Assembly: GCA_013397935.1 (NCBI GenBank)
Contig: VZRN01005169.1
Location: forward strand, 124,001-188,000
Source: Dasyornis broadbenti
Lineage: Eukaryota; Chordata; Aves; Passeriformes; Dasyornithidae
DNA length: 64,000 nucleotides
Reading direction: 5' to 3'
The position numbers were made by a program, and so were the translations under genes. The notes under the pieces are model-generated. The model ran no database searches. It was not told the origin of the DNA and was given only the letters and a program-made list of their open reading frames with translations. Below, one piece after another: positions 52,601-64,000 of this stretch. Numbering within the stretch: position 1 is the first letter of the stretch; the number at the start of each line of letters is the position of its first letter.

Positions 52601-54793
52601 AAAAGACCTTTAGCAACTGACAGACACAACAGTGACATTCAAGGACTTAAGAGTCCAGGCTTCCCTTTTCTATTAAATTTTCCTTTGTACAAAAGCAATG
52701 TTTAGAACAAAACTGTGATGGGTTTATTCCAAAAGAAAAACCCTAGCTATTTAAAAAAAAACCACATCAATATGAACAATCAAAACCCAGAGAAAAACTT
52801 GCTTCTTTATTACAAATGTATTTTCCAGGATAATTGCCCTCCTGTTTTGCAAAATTTTCTAGTAACAAGCACAGTATTATGCAAATTAAATACTAACATT
52901 AAATCAAGCAGTAAACATTTTTATCACAAGTTGCTGTAACCTGAGCATCTCCTACCAGCACTAAGAAGAACCACAACACTACTACAGAAATGTATTAAAA
53001 TTCATCCCTTTGGAGAATGGCCAAGAGACAAAAATTTTTCTATTGGAACTATATTATGCTCTCAGATCTCAGAACATGGTTATCTACTGGACAAAACCAG
53101 AAATATTCCACATAGCAGCAAAAGGACCTCCTATGATGAGAGCTAATCACTATAGAACACAGACATGGTGTGGCACAAACAATGACAAGAAAAGCATAAA
53201 ATTATACAAATCATCATACTCACAGAGCACTTGCTTTCTGCAATATATTTCTTTGCCTGTGGGTCACCAGAGCTGTCCAGAGAAATTCAAAATAACAAAA
53301 TAAATCACATGTTCAAAGACAATTGCACAAATTCATTTTGCTGACATTTCTTATAATATCTCCAACACATCAAGCTATACTTGAACCAAAAATTCCTGTT
53401 TCCACTCTACAGATATATTTACAGAGTAGAAGAAAACCCAACAGTTCTGACTGCTGGGATCTTTCATTCTCCTTTCCCCAAACTTATGATTGAAAAAAAA
53501 CCTACTAGTTAGCAAAAAGAGACAATACAAGCCAACACATTGTTTTAACCTGCCATCCCCCATGATCGTTATAAAAGATTTCAGTCACTTTCTGCATCTG
53601 AAAAGTGCTGAGAAATACATCAGAATGGACAACATCGTGTCAGCTCCTGTCAATGAAAGCACTGTAGCACACAGCTGGGTTGTCACATCTTTGATGTTAA
53701 ATCCAACCCAAGTGGTTTAGTTCTAGTGTCACCGTAATTGCCACTGCAAATTATCACAGCTCCACTAACAGAGGAATCACAACAGGCACTAGTGAATAGT
53801 TTCACTATTGCAATAAAAGGAACACAAAGTTTCATTCAAACAAAACTGCAGTGGATTTAACACACAGAAAACAACCAGGTAACAGGACATTTCAGTTATG
53901 AAACTTAAGCTTATATGAAAAGCATATATACAACTTGTTACTAAATTTCACAATTAGATTTTTACAGTTAAATTCAGACATAAAATACTACTTTTCTTTT
54001 CTACTTCTCTATTTTCAGGAGTGTCTCTTTGCTGCTGGAATAAAATGTAGGCAAAGAAGTTCGTAATAACAACCCAGTCTTGGGGAAGGTGTCCCTGCCT
54101 ATGGTGGGGGGTGGGTAACAAAATGATCATTAAAGTCCCTTTCAAATCAAAAGATTCTGTGCCTCTATGATAATAGAATGATTTTTTAAAAGAGATGGGA
54201 CCCTCCTGCCAGTGCCAGGAGGCACTACTACTACCACACTACGTTAAAATGCCTTCAGTATTAGTGCCGAGAAGTTGAACTCTAGCGCTGACTAGCTTTA
54301 ATAGAGAAAATTAAACTTCTCACCACCCCTTTCAGGCCTGTTGTCTTACCTTCGCCCAAGGATTTGTTTTACTTTCACTACAGTGTTTGAAATATTTCTT
54401 ATTCTACTTTGCTTCGCAGCTAAGCCAACAACCTGAATGAAAAATAAAGGGGAAAAAAAGAAGAAGAAGAACTGAGTAGCAGACAGAGCCCCCTCGCTTC
54501 CTCCTCCCCACACCACCCCGCGGAGGGGCAGCCTCACCTCCTCGCTCTCCGAGAAGGCCACGACCGCGGGAGTGACCCTGTCCCCGGCGTCGTTGGCGAC
54601 CACGTCGGCGCGGCCATCCTGTGGGGAGAGAGAGGGGCACAGCCGTGAGCCGCCCCTGAGGGCTTCACGCCGAGGGGGCAGCTCCGAGCAGCACAGAACC
54701 CGGGACCAAGACCCCGAAGCAGCCCCTGCCCCTCACCTTGTACACGGCGGCGCAGGCACAGGTTGCGCCCAGGTGAACCCCGATGGCCGCCAT
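43682..54793 (-). CDS. HSPA14: Hsp70-like protein HSPA14 (Hsp70L1)
   Basis: HSPA14 is a divergent Hsp70 that pairs with DNAJC2 in the mammalian ribosome-associated complex and acts on nascent chains. Fourteen minus-strand exons: 54737-54793, 54538-54618, 54350-54432, 53224-53272, 52341-52434, 52135-52225, 50892-50996, 50125-50286, 49570-49725, 48261-48363, 46527-46739, 45954-46127, 44993-45063, 43682-43760. They join in frame to 505 residues (human 509). Seen: N-terminus [19 protein letters not shown] in place of the usual Hsp70 phosphate loop, VVVTVPFDF (residues about 134-142), [22 protein letters not shown] and [13 protein letters not shown] (331-343), which form the ATPase fold; then a short substrate domain (from about 399) without a lid or EEVD end, as usual for this protein. 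The four-residue difference from human lies around residues 104-107. All introns are GT-AG. Confidence 0.96.
47010..47230 (-). mobile_element. Old CR1 LINE fragment in HSPA14 intron 10
   Basis: CR1-like in reverse orientation: AAAGGGACTTCCAGAAGTGA, TTCAACCTCCTGGCCAGA and ACAATAGGCTACTCAGGACC. Diverged, with approximate ends. Confidence 0.7.
54030..54178 (+). mobile_element. CR1 LINE 3' end in HSPA14 intron 3
   Basis: Forward CR1 3' end: GGTGTCCCTGCCTATGG, then ATGATCATTAAAGTCCC and a degenerate terminus AAGATTCTGTGCCTCTATGA. Confidence 0.85.
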
Positions 54794-54970
54794 CAGCCCC
54801 TCCCGCCCCGACGTGCCCCGCGCGCGCTCGCTCCTAGCCAATCCCGAGCCGCGCTGTGCCGTCACCGGCGGGGCAGCCAATGAGAAAAAGCAAAGCGAGA
54901 AGCGTCATCGCGCATAGCAACGGGGGCAGACTCTGCGCGCGACGCGCGGGGGTTTTGGCGGGAAGCAGCG
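54794..54970 (-). promoter_or_regulatory. HSPA14 promoter with two CCAAT boxes and an E2F-like site
   Basis: Directly upstream of the HSPA14 start, GC-rich. On the + strand there are CCAAT boxes at 54838-54842 and 54877-54881, and a perfect E2F-type site TTTGGCGGGAA at 54954-54964. A CRE-like half site occurs in GCGTCATCG near 54902. No heat-shock elements were seen. In mammals this region also drives CDNF in the other direction. Confidence 0.65.
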
Positions 54971-55187
54971 CTGGGGGAAGGAGGACGGGTCCATGAGGGT
55001 TTGTTTAACTCGGGACCCCCAGGCGGGGAGAAAATAGAGGTTAAAGTGCAGAAATTAGAAAATAGAGAAAATAAAATAGAAAATCGAGATTAAAGTGGAG
55101 AGAACAGCAGCTGTGCACGTGGTTTATGTTCGTGGTGCCTCTTGCTGTTCAATTGCTGGCAGTGAAGGGCTTGGAGGCACTGAAAAT

Positions 55188-55244
55188 CACAGAATTTCAG
55201 AATTGATGAGGTTGGAAAAGACCTCTGAGATCATCGAGTCCAAT
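55188..55244 (-). mobile_element. CR1 LINE 3' end, left piece of a split copy
   Basis: Reverse CR1: AATCACAGAATTTCAGAATT followed by GAGATCATCGAGTCCAAT, broken by the LTR that starts at 55245. Its continuation is at 55862. Confidence 0.9.
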
Positions 55245-55861
55245 TGACACATGGAATGACTTCACAATAAGTTGTAAAGTAAGTATGTTTATTTCAGCGC
55301 TGAGACGCATGAGGGATAGCTCCCTAAAGACGTGCTTGCCAGCTGCTGCACATTGCTTAGTTTATATTGAGTTACAGGTTACATATGCATGAAGCTATAC
55401 AATACCCTTATACATATTTATTAACTATCCCTGCTTCGTATTATAATGAGTCCAAAGTTCGTTTAAATACACTTGCGCCTGCGCAGTGCTGCTTGAGAAA
55501 ATGTGGACAGGGGTCTTTTGATTAAATTAGGAGTCCAATAAAAGATTCTTCCAAGTGAATTCTTCACCCTGCTTCCTTGCACATGCTCTCTGTGTCTTTT
55601 GGCTTGAGTCCAAGCTATACATCCTGGCTTAGGCTGAGTCAGGATCCTATAGCAGGATGTTTGGTTCCTTTACATTCTGGCTTAGTCTTTCTTACAATGG
55701 TCCAGACCTTCCTTTACATCCTCCTTTTCTGTTTGGTAAGCGTAGAAAATGTCAAGCAAGTTATAGTCATTGTTCTAATAAGCAGTTCCAAATAATTCAT
55801 TATTTATCCTATATCAGTTCTAATAAGCAGTTTCTAATAATTCATTATTTATCCTGTATCA
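55245..55861. mobile_element. Solo LTR inserted in a CR1
   Basis: A 617-bp block starts TGACACATGG and ends CCTGTATCA, and interrupts a CR1 whose consensus continues on both sides. The bases before it (CAAT, 55241-55244) and after it (CAAC, 55862-55865) form a 4-bp target duplication with one mismatch. An AATAAA lies near 55537. The last 90 bases are a 45-bp unit repeated twice in tandem (55772-55816 and 55817-55861). A 4-bp duplication suggests a gammaretrovirus-like (ERV1) source. Confidence 0.82.
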
Positions 55862-56030
55862 CAACCTATGACCAAACACCACCCTGTCAACCAGACCATG
55901 GCACTGAGTGCCACATCCAGGCTTTCCTTAAACATCTACAGGAGCAGTGACTGCACCACTTCCCTGGGCAGCCTGTTCGAATGTCTTATCCTTTCTGTGA
56001 AGAAAGTCCTCCTAATGTCTAATCTTTCTG
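55862..56030 (-). mobile_element. CR1 LINE, right piece of the split copy
   Basis: It continues the interrupted element with CAACCTATGACCAAACACC, GGCAGCCTGTTCGAATGTC and TTTCTGTGAAGAAAGTCCTC in reverse orientation. Confidence 0.9.
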
Positions 56031-59000
56031 TATTACAGAAATATCTCTGTATCTAGTGCTACAGGTCAGGCTGAAGCCCTGGTTTGGCACCATCTAATGA
56101 GGCATGATCGATGTCTGAAAGCAAGGCTCAGTGTTTCATAATGCTGCACTGCTGTTGGAGAAATCTATCCTCAATGCCACAGTTCAGGGAAGAACAAGAA
56201 AATTATCTCTAACCATTCCTGGGGAAATCAGCATTGTTCACACAGAACTTCATCCTTGCCAGAACCGTTGTGCTGAAGGCTTCTCAGATTTTGTGTGTGC
56301 CCATAAAAAGGACTGCAAAGTTACCACAGGACAGGCCACCTCATGTTTGCAACGTCACACTGTGCAAGTGACAGCACTTGTGTAGGTTTGGGTGCTCATT
56401 TGCATCTCATTTCCATAGAGACATTAAATGGCCCTCTGGGCCATCTCACTGCATCATTATGAAGCAAAAAATGTTCTTATCCTGCTTTAGACATGCATGG
56501 TATGTTGAAGGTTAAAGGAATGGACCAAGATCATACAGAGGTGAAAGGTGTCACTTGGAATTGCAAGGGGATTTTGTCTCCCAGAACAGATCCCATGGTT
56601 CCTAAGTCACAGGATAATCTTCCTTTGGGTACCTGAGCTTGCTGAAGGTGCCCAAAGGCTGGAGCTCAGATGCCAGCAGTCTGTGCTCGGGAGATAATGG
56701 CAGTGTGACAAAAACAAAGCTTATACAACTGGAAACAGTACCTTTGAAGTATGTCCAAATCCCCTTTCTGTCTTCTCTTGTAAATGGAGGAATGAATAGA
56801 GAAAAAGGGCAGTGGTGAGCAGGAGAGACCTGTGGGCACTGGGAAAAGGTATTGTAGAAGAAAGAGGTGATACAAGTAATGCTTTTGGCAAAGGAAAAGG
56901 TGAAGAGAGTCGGAGAAGAGATATGGAAAATGAGAGGCTAAAGAAGAATGGAAGTTCCAGTACATAAACCAAGAATATTTTTCCTGTGCTTTCGCCAAAT
57001 CCTAATACCAGTGGCACCATTTATGATAGTATACTGGTGTTTAGAACCCAAACCCGAATGTGTAATCTGTGCATGAAAAAGTGCTTGTGGCCACACTGGT
57101 AACAACTCCTGCACAACTAAGCACATCCACAATTATTTTCCAATTGCTTTTATGCCATGGACACATCCATGTGGACACACAAAAGTTCTGCTTATCTTAA
57201 CTAAAGCAGTTCATGTTCCTGCCAGCTGTAAGCAAAACTGAACGGTAGGAGGCAAGAAATGCCTTGGCAGAGGTTTGTGGTGGCAAGTGGTGTTTGCTGA
57301 GAAGTGAAAAGCCCTCATCTGCCTGTGTCCTTTCGATCATTTGGGGAATTGTCCTTATCTAATGGAAAGTTTAGAGGCTTCACTGAACTTGAGTGAGCTG
57401 ATAGATGGGGCAACAACCCACCTCAAAAGTGTAAGCAGCAGCCTGGATTCAGAAGGCAAGGAAATTTGATCTTGCACACCTCTGTAAGAGCTATTTTTCT
57501 GACCCGGGAGGAGGAGAAACATCCAGCCGCAGCCTGACCAGAGTCCTGCACATCTCCAGGTACCTACACCCAACAAACTAGCCCACCATGAATCAAACTC
57601 AGCTCAGAATTAGGTACTCTGCTGAAACTCCTTAGTATTATTTCCCAGCTGACAAAGCCGTGGCACAAACCTTCACAGTGGCAGTGCTGTCCCTTCTCCT
57701 CCGGGCTGTGGCACATCTCTCAGCCATCCAAAGACCAGAGCAGCCTTATATCCTTACATCTACTACAAGCTCTCTTTCAATTTAAAACCATCCCCCCTTC
57801 CAACAGGCCCTGCTAAAAATCTGTCCCCATCGTTCTAACAGGCTGCTTTTAATAGTGAAATGCCTTTAAAGTGGAAGCAAGTGTCTCTATTGAAAAAAGA
57901 CTGTTTTGCTGCTGGTAAATATTATATACTCTAAAATGTCACTTGGGGTGAGGAAAGAGTGATGAGAGAACTTCTTTTAATTATCTGGTTTGTGTCCTGA
58001 CTTAATTCTCAGGAAATTAAGCTCCTAGGAGACTGGAGATGGCAGCTGCAAGACTGTGGCCTGAGATCATCTCTGGCCTGGGAACATGAACAGAATCAGT
58101 GCAGTGGCCAGGATTCTCAGAAGAACTTTGGGAGAGCCCAGCTATGGGAAACCTGGACAGGAATCCTCTGTGTGGCACTTCACCCCAACTTTGAAAACAG
58201 TTTCTTCCCCAAGATAGTGGTGTAAGACTGAACAGTTTTACTGGAGGTACTGTCATCTCTGTTAGAAAAATTCTGTCTCCCTCACTTTGCATAAAAAGAG
58301 GCTGTTCAAGCTCATTGTCTAAACCCCTTGAAGTGATTACACCATCATTATTCATTGCAGTGCTTATTTTGGGCACACATGGTGTTGGGGGGTCTGTCTG
58401 TATATCCCCTCCAAAGCTGCTGGGCTCTGGTAGAGGCTGTAGCTCTCTCCAGCTTTTCTCTAACACGTGCCACCTGTTACAGAAGTCATTTGACAAAATC
58501 ACTTTCAGTATCCTCCTTGCTTCATAGCCACAGCATGTAAATGATACGGAAGAAGCAAGCTCAGTTAGTGGGACAGATGAGTTAAATACTTGTCTTAATT
58601 CTTAATAAATGGAACAAAATATTTTTATGGGTCGAAAGTCAGGGCTGATCACTGTGGAGTCTTCACTCAGCAGACCAAAAAAAGTACGTAGAAAGTTTGG
58701 CACGCAAACCCCTTGTAAAGCTGCTCTCAGTGCCTGCAGATGGCAGAACTGCAGCACGGAACCGCAATGCTACAACTTACCTGCAGCATTCAGTCTGTTT
58801 GGCAGGCCGGTAGGTTTGCAGTAAGTTCAAGCCAGATTAATTTTCTTTTACTCACATCAGAGTGCTTATTAGAGAGTACCCCAAGAAAGGTTTATATTTT
58901 AGACGACATAAAGCATATTAAATGTGTCTGATTTTGATTGTAAGTCAAGAATGGCAGCTTTCTTTCTTTTAATGAAAAGCCTTAGAGTGCTTTCAAAATG

Positions 59001-59984
59001 AACCACCCTTTTTTGCACTCCTCATCACAAACTTGAGTCACAAAGTAGGAAAAAATTGATTTTCTTACAACCTGAAACAACCAAACTGCCAGCCTATACC
59101 TAGGGCATTGATCAGTGCACATTGAATGAGCTACTCACCCCCACTGAAGCATCCCAAAGGAATCTGCCAATGACTTCACTGGAAACAATGTTGTCCTGAA
59201 AATAGGAAGCTCTTTCAGGTCACTCCAGCACTTTTCTTCTCTGCTGCCACTCAGCCAAATGTGAATAAATGTTGGCAGGAGTAAGGAGGCACTGAAGGCC
59301 AATTAAACACAGCAAACATACTGCAAGGCTAGAACAGAGAACTGGCATAAGTCACCTTTGACAAGGTTTTGTTGAAATTTGGCTATTAGGAAAATCAAAT
59401 TTGTATGAATTACCATAAAGTAAATATAAGCACATGCCACAGATAATTGCATGTACACTTGGTGTTAATAAAACAAAAAAATATTAATAATCTTCTTGCT
59501 ATTTGGGAGATTGCTGTTGACTGTGTCAAGCAGTATCATCTCTGGGCACATCTGTGATGATCAAAGTTGGCCAAACAACTTCATTACTCTTGTCAAGCCT
59601 GAGAACTTTCAAACGTACTTGTTCCTCCCTAGCTCCTCCAGGAAAAGTGCCCATCTGCACATTTTTGGCCTTTTTCCTCTCTGTGTTCCAGTTTTTCCAT
59701 CTCTTAAATGATGTCAAGATCACTCAGGAATGTTCAAAGGTTATAATAATAGATAGGAAGTGTGCTGAGATCTTTGGCTGGAGGATGCTCTGTAATGCAA
59801 AATGTTATGGTTAATTTAAGTTGTGACATGAATCACAAAGGGTGCCATGAGGCAAGCTCAGAGCTTTCCAAGCAAACTTCGTGGTAAAATATGCCTGAAA
59901 TTCACTTTTGTGCTCTGAGTGGAAAACCTTGTGTTCATTTAATACTGCCTTGAAGGTCATACTATGCAGGACAAGGTCACTACA
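56031..59984. other. Intergenic DNA, no gene seen
   Basis: No exon-like segment with splice sites and a recognisable protein. CDNF, the usual neighbour of HSPA14, was looked for by its cysteine-rich motifs on both strands by eye and not found. Confidence 0.5.
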
Positions 59985-60227
59985 GAAGGATTAGAGGAAA
60001 TGGCCTCAAGTTGTGTCAGGGAAAGTTTAGATTAGAACTAGATATTAAGAACAAATTCTTTGCTGGAATGGAGGCCAGGCATTGGAATCACCATCCCTGG
60101 AAGTGTTCAAAAGGTGTGTGGATGTGGGACTTGGGGTCATGGTGAAATCAGTGGTACTGTGGTAAGGGCTGAACTTGATGTTCTTAGAGGCCTTTTCCAA
60201 CCTGAGCAGTTCTATGATTCTATGAAA
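59985..60227 (+). mobile_element. CR1 LINE 3' end
   Basis: Forward CR1: GAAATGGCCTCAAGTTGTG, CACCATCCCTGGAAGTGTTC, GAGGCCTTTTCCAACCTGAG and the terminus GTTCTATGATTCTATGAA. Confidence 0.95.
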
Positions 60228-63200
60228 ACCCAGTGGTGTTTCAAACAGCAGTTTAAGAAGAGATGACTACCAAAACAGGTTGTGATCAGCATGAGATTGG
60301 TGAATGACAAATGTCTTAATTTCAGGCAAAGAATGGATTTAGGCATGAGGGTGCCATCTAGAAACAATCAATTCATTCTGTCCACTGTCAAAGATTTACT
60401 ATGTGATCTACAGAAGCCCTTTAATTTTGCTGTTCCTTGAGTTCTTCATTTGGAAAAAACCCCAAACCAACAAACAAACAGGAGTAGCATTTTCCCTTCC
60501 TCCCAAGGGTGTTCTGAGGATAACCACAGTAATTAGTTGCCTGCTTAGAGGTGAGTGTAATAGGATGGAAAAGCTAGAACGCAGCTCTTCCTTATCTATG
60601 CTGACCAGTCCTGGTCAGTATCATGTCAACTAAATTGATTTTTGCAGAAGGTGATTAAACGCAATTAAATGTCCATGTTAAAACCAACACTAAGATTAGC
60701 TTTATTGAACTGAGATCAAAGTGATGATAGATTTTGAGCTCCTTTTATTAAAGAAAAGTGTTAATAGGATTCATGCAGAGCTGACAGAACTACTTCCCTT
60801 CCCACAATCCCACTGTTATCTATAAAGCTCAAAGAAGAAATTACAGTTCTTCTTTAAACTACAAAGCAGTCATTTTTTTAAAGTGGTAATGATCCCTGTC
60901 TTTAGCTAACTTGTTAATATTCCTTTGGCTGTCTCTGCTGTTCAGCTTAAGGTTTTTATTTTCTTGTTGTTGTATGTAAAGTATTTGTGGACAGATTTTA
61001 CAATTCACTTAGAGAAATTCAGTTTTTGCAGTGGACATCATAGCTGGTCAGCAGCTGTGGGGATGCAAAGGACAAAAATGGCATCTGGAGCCATTCTTCT
61101 TTGTTTTAAGTTCTGAGAAAGTCCTAGTTAAATGACAGAGTTTGTGCTCAGTAAAAATCTCTGTCCATCTGTGCTTACGGGCATTAATTCAAATCCAGTA
61201 ATGACAATAATCATGATAATTGTGAGTAACAGAGGACAGTCCTGTGGCCTGTGAGAAGCAAATTTGGAGGATCTGTGCTTAATTTTCGGCATATAGGGCT
61301 GTGTGCTGTTGCATAGCCATTGAAATCAGTGGGACTCTTTCCAGCAGCTTCCCTGGTCATTGGCTGGGGCCCTAAACTGCCTATTACAGCAGGAGAAAAT
61401 TAACAGAGCTGTTGGCAGCTCATCAGCTGATGACTGAATAGATACACTGAAATTCCCTTCCACCTTTACAGAAGAAGCCAGGAAAGGCCAAGGGTGCAGA
61501 GGAGGGAGCTGCTGGGCTGATGAACAAACAGCTGCACTTTTTTTCCTTAGTGACAGCTTCAGGGCTTCCAAGGAATTTCAGACACCCAATGATTTTACTG
61601 TATGATGCTCTGGTTTTAATGACCTGGACCCAGAGAGCTGCCTCTGAAATAACAGCTGTCACTTCTGTGGAAAACTGCACGTTTTTATGGAGACCAAATC
61701 ACTTCTCATTCAGGGCAGAACTGGAGCCCAGGCAGTTGGGACACATTACATCGACTGATCCTGCCTCCTGATCCACAGGAGGGCTGTGCAATCAGGCAGT
61801 TTGTTGTAAAATCTCTCCGTGCTCTGATGTTAATCAGTCATGCTGCAGGGACTCCTCACTTCTTTGGAAGTGGGAGGGGAATCCCCAAAGAGCTGCTGTA
61901 GGAGACACTGCTTTCTGGAAGCTCAGAAGGGACAAATCCCACTCCACCGAGAAGGAGTTTTAGGCCAATTTCAGCAGACACATCTGCAGCACCAATCAAT
62001 TGCGTGAGTCTACTACCCTTTGAAGAAAGGTGTATGTTGAATTTTCAGGTCTGGATTTTCCCAGGTTACCTTTTGGGGATTTTCCTGGCCTGATCTCATG
62101 CCCAGAGGGTATTTCTCTGAGTGCTGTTCAACCACAGAGCAAAAAAAAAAAAATCTGCTTGAAGAAATTACAGTCAAATCAGGACAAATTTCTTGGGGTG
62201 CTGAGAAACAGTAAATCAGTCTGGCCAGGAGATAAGCAGAGGCTTTGGTGGATCACCCTCCTCCCCTGTGCTGAAGAGTGCTTATCCACCATGGGTCCTG
62301 GTGGGACAGACTGGATGGGTAGAGCTGGAAGAGTCTGAATCTTGATTTAGAACTACAGGTGACCCCTTTGCCTTCTCTGTGCTGTAAAAGCTAGTGGGAA
62401 ACCCCTGCTGCTTTCATGGGATGCATTCTACCATCAAGAGGAGAGCTTCCTTGCTGTATCACATTACTCATTAATTCATTTAATTGTACATTCATTATGT
62501 TTTCTCATGTGACAGATGACACAATCCAAGGCTTACCTTCAGGATTTATTATAGATGCAAAATGAAACAAAACATTGCCAAATAGTAACAACATCCTTCT
62601 CCTAACATCTTGAAAATCCATTATTTGCATATTTGCAACATCCTTTAGGAGCAGTTCTGGCACTGCTGTGCCCTTTGCTTTGCCATGTGTTTTACCCAAT
62701 GGAAGAGGCAGTCCTGTGATTTTAGCCAGTGGCTTGTGGCAGTCAACATCCTTGGCATAATTGTGGTTTGTATTTCCATGGGTTTCTAGGAGTGTGCAAG
62801 CATTCCCAGCTTTGCAGCATCCCCTACCACAGATCTGTGAAAAGTATAATGTGGCAGATATTCATGCTGGTGAATTCAGATGATAGGTTGAGATTTTAAA
62901 GCAAATTACTGGGTTTTGGGGTCTCGCTGTCACTTTCTTGCAGACTGTTTCTGTTTGTTGGCCTTTCTAAACCCAAGCAGAAAGGGAAATAAATATAGTC
63001 TCTCCCTCCCTTTTGTCATCTATTTACAGCTGAGGCCAAGAGAAGTAAAGGCTCTGGAGTTACACTTTCCTGCTAGCCAGACCAGCCTTTGTTGGAGGCC
63101 CCTCTGGATGACTCATGGATGTGGATGGGCACTTTCCCAGCTCTGCAGTGAAGGAGGAGCAACGCTGACTCCTTCAGAGAGAGGTTGCTTGTTCAAGTTG

Positions 63201-64000
63201 AACAGCTGTTAACAAAGACTGCTGAGTTTTAAATAACCCAAATAAGTGAAGTCTCTTCTCCCTCTTCTTGCTTTCTTTGTACATCAGAAACCTGCTTTCC
63301 TCTCACCCAGGCAATTTTCCATGGCTGACAAAAACTGAATATAGGACATAAACAGCCAGCGCCATGGACTGAATGAAACCTCATTTCCAGTGGCGTAATG
63401 ACTTCTGGATCTACTGCTTTTTTCCTAGTAAATTGCAGGGGTTGGCATGAGCTTTTCTCATGGCTGGGCACTTCTCAGACTCATTCCCTTGTGTGATTCT
63501 TCTGATGGCTAGTGAGACTCATTCTAAAGCCTTCCTCTTGGGGAAAGAAATGAGAGGGAGAAACTAGTGCCATCCCCTCTGGAGATGTCATGGGCTGGTA
63601 AAGCCCTGGTCCTTGGCTTTGAATACTTGGAGCTGCAGACAGATCAGGGGAGGATACAGGATTGCAATCCCATTTCATCTGGGATGTAACAACTGGTCTC
63701 CCTGACTGTGCTGCCCTCTGTTACAGTGACTGCTCCACAGCTTTTGCATCAACTGAGTGAATTTTTTCCTCTCTGCAGCACAGAGGAGTTAAGGACAACG
63801 TGAAAACTCACATGCTCTCTAACACATCTCTCACATTCTTTCCTCTTGCAGAAAGGAAACTGGACTTAAAACACATGGAGCTCTCCAGCAGGATGAGGGA
63901 GGCTGAGTGCTGGAAGTACTGACTGGGAACAAGTCAGCAGGGTCTGTATGGAGAAAGCAGAGCTTGTTCCACAGTGTCTGTGTGGAAAGCCCAGTTCATA
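60228..64000. other. Intergenic DNA, no gene seen
   Basis: No gene or clear mobile element recognised. Short open frames occur on both strands without family resemblance. An exon-like piece near 63.85 kb is mentioned under rejected items. Confidence 0.5.

Noticed and set aside
54404..54640. Arg/Gly-rich minus-strand frame over HSPA14 exon 2
   Set aside because: It is an off-frame reading of a GC-rich exon; the correct frame gives the Hsp70 sequence [13 protein letters not shown].
56131..56385. 84-residue plus-strand frame with several Cys, first thought to be CDNF
   Set aside because: The Cys spacing and surrounding residues do not fit CDNF, and there are no flanking splice sites in the right phase.
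63851..63922. Exon-like piece after CCTCTTGCAG encoding RKLDLKHMELSS and ending in a stop after about 22 residues
   Set aside because: The acceptor looks good and the frame is open, but I recognise no family and no upstream exon. It does not fit CDNF or FAM107B as I know them. Likely chance.

Overview
The window is nuclear DNA of a bird, most likely a songbird. Four multi-exon genes with GT-AG introns can be read exon by exon. Intergenic and intronic DNA carries at least a dozen CR1-type LINE fragments, several with the bird-typical CR1 3' end (copies of an 8-bp motif like ATTCTGTG or ATTCTATG). Several retroviral LTRs are of kinds I associate with passerine genomes. The four genes match the vertebrate block known from human 10p13 (HSPA14, SUV39H2, DCLRE1C, MEIG1), in the same order and relative orientation.

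Layout. 1-10.9 kb: no gene recognised; one solo LTR with a target-site duplication and an (ATCT)n microsatellite. 10.9-15.2 kb (minus): MEIG1, an 88-residue protein on two coding exons, with a possible extra in-frame 5' coding exon. 15.7-17.2 kb: an LTR and a CR1 between MEIG1 and the GC-rich DCLRE1C promoter. 17.6-28.2 kb (plus): DCLRE1C (Artemis nuclease), 14 coding exons, 703 residues, all metallo-beta-lactamase residues intact. 28.2-33.8 kb: tail-to-tail intergenic DNA with two inverted CR1s. 33.9-41.95 kb (minus): SUV39H2, an H3K9 methyltransferase, 6 coding exons, 407 residues, first exon touching a 403-base assembly gap. 43.6-54.8 kb (minus): HSPA14, an Hsp70-like chaperone, 14 coding exons, 505 residues, with a CCAAT-containing promoter. 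54.9-64 kb: no gene recognised; a CR1 split by a solo LTR, and another CR1.

The genes are neighbours by conserved synteny, not an operon: DNA end processing (DCLRE1C), heterochromatin marking (SUV39H2), ribosome-associated chaperoning (HSPA14) and sperm formation (MEIG1). Exon boundaries were placed by reading frame, splice consensus and remembered resemblance to the vertebrate proteins; no alignment was run. I saw no wholly new system. The best leads are the MEIG1 5' exon, a weak SUV39H2 donor beside an LTR, and the absence of a recognisable CDNF next to HSPA14.
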